The position numbers and the translations under genes are program-made. A DNA stretch of 8,661 bases, taken from an uncultured Flavobacterium sp. (GTDB lineage Bacteria > Bacteroidota > Bacteroidia > Flavobacteriales > Flavobacteriaceae). How positions within the stretch are numbered: the first letter of the stretch is position 1; each line of letters opens with the position of its first letter. The stretch lies in assembly GCA_945957245.1 (NCBI GenBank), contig CAMFLD010000095.1:1-8661 (forward strand), in the 5' to 3' direction. Shown piece by piece: positions 5,777 to 8,661 of the stretch. The notes under the pieces are model-generated. The model searched no databases, was not told the origin of the DNA, and saw only the letters and a program-made list of their open reading frames with translations.

Positions 5777-7273
5777 TTACTTTTTTTCAGGCTTATCTTT
5801 TATTTCTTCAACTACAGGAATATCTTCTTTTGGCGGGTTTATCGGTTGTATCTCTTTTGATTCTTTTGAGTTTATCTGAAGTTGGCCTGCGTTCATTTTG
5901 ATTACAACATCACTGCCAATACGATAATCATTCTTTATGATTTTTTTGGTATTAGGTGATAACTCACTAAAGCGATATTCAACTATTGAATTATTCCTGA
6001 TAAAAAGATGATTACTTGCGGTTTGGAAACTAGCCAGCTTTTTTCCGAGGTAAAAATTAAAAACAGTATAGGTTTGAATTCCGGCAACTTCAAGGGTTTC
6101 CCCCGATTTAACAAAGTAAGCAGCTATGGGGGTTTTTATTGAATCGTAAACTATAGCATTTTCTAAAACAACAATATCATATTTTGTGCTGTTTTTGATT
6201 TTTTTTGTATTACTGCTTTCCCCCTGCGGCAATCTTTTATAAAATGTCTGAAATGGATTTTGCCCAGTCTTTATAGTATCAATAACTTTAAGTTGTTTAA
6301 TTTCTTTTGGATTGAAATCAGTTAAAAAAACATGAAAACTATCAATACGATACTTCATATCGGTGTAATAGGTATCAAGCAATCCAGACTGTTGATTTTG
6401 AATTTGATTGTAATCATAGTAGCTATTGCTTGAGGAGTTAGAACCAGAATTGCCAACTGCAACTATAATTCTCACTAAAACGAAAACAAGACCTGCAACA
6501 ACGCTCCATGGAATTCCACTTGAACCTTTTGAAGAGAATAAACCTCTATTGGACTCCACCACTCTCTTGTTATGTTGAATTGTAGTGGAAAAAGAATCAT
6601 CATAAGCTTCATAATTCGACATTTCTATCATTGAGATAGTTGCGAATTCTGATTTTTTATTGATATTATATAACTTAACCAATTCATTGAGCAGCAACTT
6701 AAGTTTATCGTCGAGTTCGATAGTCCGCAGCTGTTTCAAAAATTTATAAAATGATTTGGTTTGTACATAAGGAATCTGACCTATTTCTCTTGGATTAACT
6801 CTCAAAAGCGTCACTGCAAACTCTATCTTCCCTAATGCTTTTTTATGCACATTATAAATTAATTCCTCGGGGAAATAGGCTTTCATCTCTAGCAGAAAAT
6901 CCATTTCTTCAAATTTGTTTTCCATCAATGACTTATCAAAAAACAAAGTCAGCTCCTCTTCCAGAAATTGACTGATGAATAGGCTTACCCTATCATTGGA
7001 AATCGGAATATTAACTAAAGGGAAACTGTTTCTGGAGTAATTTTTTTTGGCAAAAAAATTGAATAATATTCTATTGTCCAGCAGAAATAAAAATTCCTCT
7101 GGAAAAGCTCTAAGCGCCTCGATAAGATCACTGCAGACTTTAGTCTCAATATTTGGGTTGAGTTTTTTTTCAATATTGACTTGCTTTTCAATGCGAATAA
7201 TTTCTTCTGATGTGAAGCTACTGACCTTGGTTCTGTCAATATTTAACGCTTCGAAAAGTTCAATAATATTCAT
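5777..7273 (-). CDS. Single-pass membrane protein of unknown function
   Basis: I do not recognise this 498-residue protein. Residues 1 to about 210 look helical, leucine- and charge-rich and soluble (for example FLEEELTLFFDKSLMENKFE from 103). A basic stretch (NKRVVESNRG, 235-244) leads into one hydrophobic helix at about 253-274, interrupted by Arg268. A Ser/Asn/Gly-rich and Tyr-rich segment follows at 275-290. The C-terminal half, especially 358-435, is beta-rich (NSTKYDIVVLENAIV, YFVKSGETLEVAGI), and the tail is charged and proline-rich. The positive-inside rule suggests the N-terminal domain is cytoplasmic and the C-terminal domain periplasmic. The start chosen at 7271-7273 (MNIIELFEALNI) lies 21 bases after a perfect -7 box; an earlier in-frame ATG at 7397-7399 would overlap the GrpE-like gene and add a poor, phenylalanine-rich extension. 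It is divergent from a GrpE-like/Hsp70 pair and may work with it, but no J-domain HPD motif is present. Confidence 0.8.
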   Translation of the reverse strand: MNIIELFEALNIDRTKVSSFTSEEIIRIEKQVNIEKKLNPNIETKVCSDLIEALRAFPEEFLFLLDNRILFNFFAKKNYSRNSFPLVNIPISNDRVSLFISQFLEEELTLFFDKSLMENKFEEMDFLLEMKAYFPEELIYNVHKKALGKIEFAVTLLRVNPREIGQIPYVQTKSFYKFLKQLRTIELDDKLKLLLNELVKLYNINKKSEFATISMIEMSNYEAYDDSFSTTIQHNKRVVESNRGLFSSKGSSGIPWSVVAGLVFVLVRIIVAVGNSGSNSSSNSYYDYNQIQNQQSGLLDTYYTDMKYRIDSFHVFLTDFNPKEIKQLKVIDTIKTGQNPFQTFYKRLPQGESSNTKKIKNSTKYDIVVLENAIVYDSIKTPIAAYFVKSGETLEVAGIQTYTVFNFYLGKKLASFQTASNHLFIRNNSIVEYRFSELSPNTKKIIKNDYRIGSDVVIKMNAGQLQINSKESKEIQPINPPKEDIPVVEEIKDKPEKK

Positions 7274-7294
7274 TGTGAAAGGTATAGATAAAAG

Positions 7295-7302
7295 CAAAAA
7301 TA
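7295..7302 (-). promoter_or_regulatory. Candidate -7 element for the membrane-protein gene
   Basis: On the - strand this reads TATTTTTG, an exact TAnnTTTG match lying 21 bases before the start at 7273, almost the same distance as for trpS. No TTG is found at the expected -33 spacing (the nearest is about 30 bases away). The match could be chance in this AT-rich gap, but its position supports the shorter start. Confidence 0.35.
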
Positions 7303-7382
7303 AAATTTTATCTGATTTGCTATGGAACTTATCAAAGAAAAACAAAAAAATGTATCTTGCCTTTTCATTTTCTGAAATCCCT

Positions 7383-7670
7383 ATGGAAGCAATTATCAAT
7401 CAGTTTTTTGAAATAGAAAAAAAAAGCGCAGAACAAAATATCACTTCTTTTGAAAGAAACCTGCTTAGAATTCATCACGAGTTTGAAGAAATGGGTTATA
7501 AAATTATCAATCCCCTGGGCATGACTTATGATGAAAGAGATGCTTCTTTAGAGGCCAATCTTTTACATCCAAAAGCCAATAAGATTGTCAAGGTTCTGAA
7601 ACCCGTGATTTATAAAAGCACAAACGGTGAGTTTTCATTGATACAAAAAGGCGTTGTGATTGTTGAATAA
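7383..7670 (+). CDS. Short GrpE-like nucleotide exchange factor (putative)
   Basis: GrpE proteins release ADP from Hsp70 so that its ATPase cycle can continue. This 95-residue product looks like the C-terminal half of GrpE: a short amphipathic helix at about 20-38 (TSFERNLLRIHHEFEEMG), followed by a beta-domain with INPLGMTYDERDASLEAN at 42-59, IVKVLKPVIYKS at 68-79 and a final FSLIQKGVVIVE strand pair at 84-95. The equivalent GrpE pattern is proline-containing loop, E/A-rich segment, conserved V..V...GY and basic-VxV ending. The long N-terminal coiled coil of standard GrpE (E. coli 197 residues) is absent. ATG 7350 is an alternative start (106 residues) with a more A-rich leader. The Hsp70 gene begins 15 bases after its stop, so the two are co-transcribed, which is the strongest support for the call. 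Similarity was judged by eye and needs a profile search. Confidence 0.6.
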   Translation: MEAIINQFFEIEKKSAEQNITSFERNLLRIHHEFEEMGYKIINPLGMTYDERDASLEANLLHPKANKIVKVLKPVIYKSTNGEFSLIQKGVVIVE

Positions 7671-7685
7671 ATTTAGAATATTGCT

Positions 7686-8661
7686 ATGAAAAATATAAAT
7701 TTTGGGATTGATTTAGGGACGACTAATTCAGCTATTGCCAAATATGAAAACGGTAAAATTACCCTTTTTAAAAATCCGATTGGTTTCAGAGATACAATTC
7801 CTTCTGTGGTTTCTTTCCGAAAAGGGAGAATTCAAATAGGTGATAAAGCACGGGAACACATGTTAACTGATTCTGAAAGTGTTTTTTCTTCTTTTAAACG
7901 AAAAATGGGTTCCGACGAAATCTTTTATGTAAAGGAACTGGAGAGAAATATTACGCCGTTGGATTTGTCTTCTATGGTTTTGAAAGAGCTAATCAATTTT
8001 TCTCCCGAAACTCCAAAAACTGCCGTGATTACTATTCCGGCCTCTTTTGATACTATTCAGACAAATGCTACTAAAAAAGCTGGCTTTGAAGCAGGTTTTG
8101 AGGAAGTTGTAATGTTACAGGAACCCATTGCGGCCTGTCTTGCTTATTCCAATGCAGAAAATCTAGATATTACCACAGAAAAAAAATGGCTGGTTTATGA
8201 TTTTGGCGGTGGAACTTTTGATGTGGCGTTGGTCAAAATTGATGAACGTGAATTAAAAATTATTGATCACAAAGGGAATAATTTTTTAGGAGGGGTCGAT
8301 CTGGATACCTTGCTTATTGAAAAGGTAATCTGTCCCAAAATAGAAAAGCAATCCGGAGAAACTGATTTCTGGAGCAAATTAGTTTCCGGAGAGAATCTGC
8401 ATTACAAAAAAGCCTACTTCGAATTGCTTTTTAAAGCTGAGGAAGCCAAAAAAGAGCTCTCCGTAAAACCTAAAACTTCTATTGAAATCGATTTTGATGA
8501 ACTGGGTATTTATTTTGATTTGGAAATCACCAAAGAAGAGTTTGAGGAGATTTTAAAACCAAAATTTGAAGAATCCTTCAGACTAATGCAAAATCTTATA
8601 ACAGATAATGCGACCCGTTTTTCAGATATTGAGCGAATCATTCTTGTAGGCGGAACAACCT
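7686..8661 (+). CDS. Hsp70/DnaK-family chaperone paralogue, 3' end outside the window
   Basis: Hsp70 chaperones couple ATP hydrolysis to binding and release of unfolded polypeptides. The 325 visible residues form most of the nucleotide-binding domain: phosphate-1 loop GIDLGTTNSA (7-16), a lysine in SFKRKMG (Lys71) at the position of catalytic DnaK Lys70, VITIPASF (114-121), QEP (145-147) in place of the usual NEP, phosphate-2 loop DFGGGTFD (172-179) and the adenosine motif ILVGGTT (319-325), where the window stops. From Lys71 to the phosphate-2 aspartate is 101 residues versus about 124 in E. coli DnaK, so a subdomain IB segment is missing, while the distance to the adenosine motif is normal. 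This marks it as a divergent paralogue rather than the housekeeping dnaK. It follows the GrpE-like gene by 15 bases. Whether the peptide-binding domain is present cannot be seen. Confidence 0.92.
   Translation, partial: MKNINFGIDLGTTNSAIAKYENGKITLFKNPIGFRDTIPSVVSFRKGRIQIGDKAREHMLTDSESVFSSFKRKMGSDEIFYVKELERNITPLDLSSMVLKELINFSPETPKTAVITIPASFDTIQTNATKKAGFEAGFEEVVMLQEPIAACLAYSNAENLDITTEKKWLVYDFGGGTFDVALVKIDERELKIIDHKGNNFLGGVDLDTLLIEKVICPKIEKQSGETDFWSKLVSGENLHYKKAYFELLFKAEEAKKELSVKPKTSIEIDFDELGIYFDLEITKEEFEEILKPKFEESFRLMQNLITDNATRFSDIERIILVGGTT

Noticed and set aside
5770..5787. Possible trpS terminator (GTAA-CCA-TTAC followed by seven T)
   Set aside because: The stem is only 4 bp and the T run is explained by the lysine-rich C-terminus of the convergent gene; too weak to call.
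5777..7273. Idea that the membrane protein is a J-domain co-chaperone
   Set aside because: No HPD motif or J-domain helix pattern is present anywhere in the 498 residues.
7047..7349. Upstream in-frame extension of the GrpE-like protein
   Set aside because: Most of it is antisense to the N-terminus of the membrane-protein gene, with nothing GrpE-like in it.
7322..7375. 17-codon reading frame before the GrpE-like gene (MELIKEKQKN...)
   Set aside because: Very short, with no attenuator structure or codon bias; it overlaps the alternative start at 7350 in another frame.
7274..7399. Upstream in-frame extension of the 498-residue membrane protein by 42 residues
   Set aside because: It would overlap the start of the GrpE-like gene and lie upstream of the candidate promoter; the added sequence is a Phe/Ile/Lys-rich translation of AT-rich intergenic DNA.

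Overview
The window looks like chromosomal DNA from a member of the Bacteroidota, most likely a Flavobacterium-like member of the Flavobacteriaceae. The evidence is low GC content, A-rich leaders without clear Shine-Dalgarno sites in front of the genes, several matches to the Bacteroidota promoter -7 element (TAnnTTTG), a Bacteroidota-type ECF sigma/anti-sigma pair, and a lipoprotein with acidic residues just after its lipidated cysteine. I see no insertion sequence, phage gene, RNA gene or CRISPR array.

Layout, left to right. Bases 1-168 are an upstream region with a possible promoter and a 7-bp dyad. recA (169-1173, +) follows and is closed by a strong intrinsic terminator. Next is a likely three-gene operon on the + strand (1269-3900): a small lipoprotein, an ECF sigma factor that starts with TTG, and a 546-residue protein joined to it by an ATGA overlap. 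That last protein has a short cytoplasmic anti-sigma-like segment, one inner-membrane helix, a linker of about 240 residues and a C-terminal outer-membrane beta-barrel. It matches the architecture of the dual-membrane-spanning anti-sigma factors (Dma) described in Bacteroides. A bidirectional terminator separates it from a convergent plsC-family acyltransferase (3985-4722, -). trpS (4796-5773, +) is divergent from plsC across a 73-bp gap.

The right end holds what appears to be a compact, non-canonical chaperone locus. A 498-residue single-pass membrane protein of unknown function (5777-7273, -) is divergent from a very short GrpE-like protein (7383-7670, +). Fifteen bases further on, a divergent Hsp70/DnaK paralogue begins (7686 onward, +) and runs off the end of the window. 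The Hsp70 keeps the ATPase motifs but is about 20 residues shorter than E. coli DnaK in the first half of its nucleotide-binding domain.

Functionally, recA, plsC and trpS are housekeeping genes for recombination, phospholipid synthesis and tRNA charging. The two accessory units are an envelope-sensing sigma system that physically spans both membranes, and a mini GrpE/Hsp70 pair next to a membrane protein. These two are the parts most worth following up.
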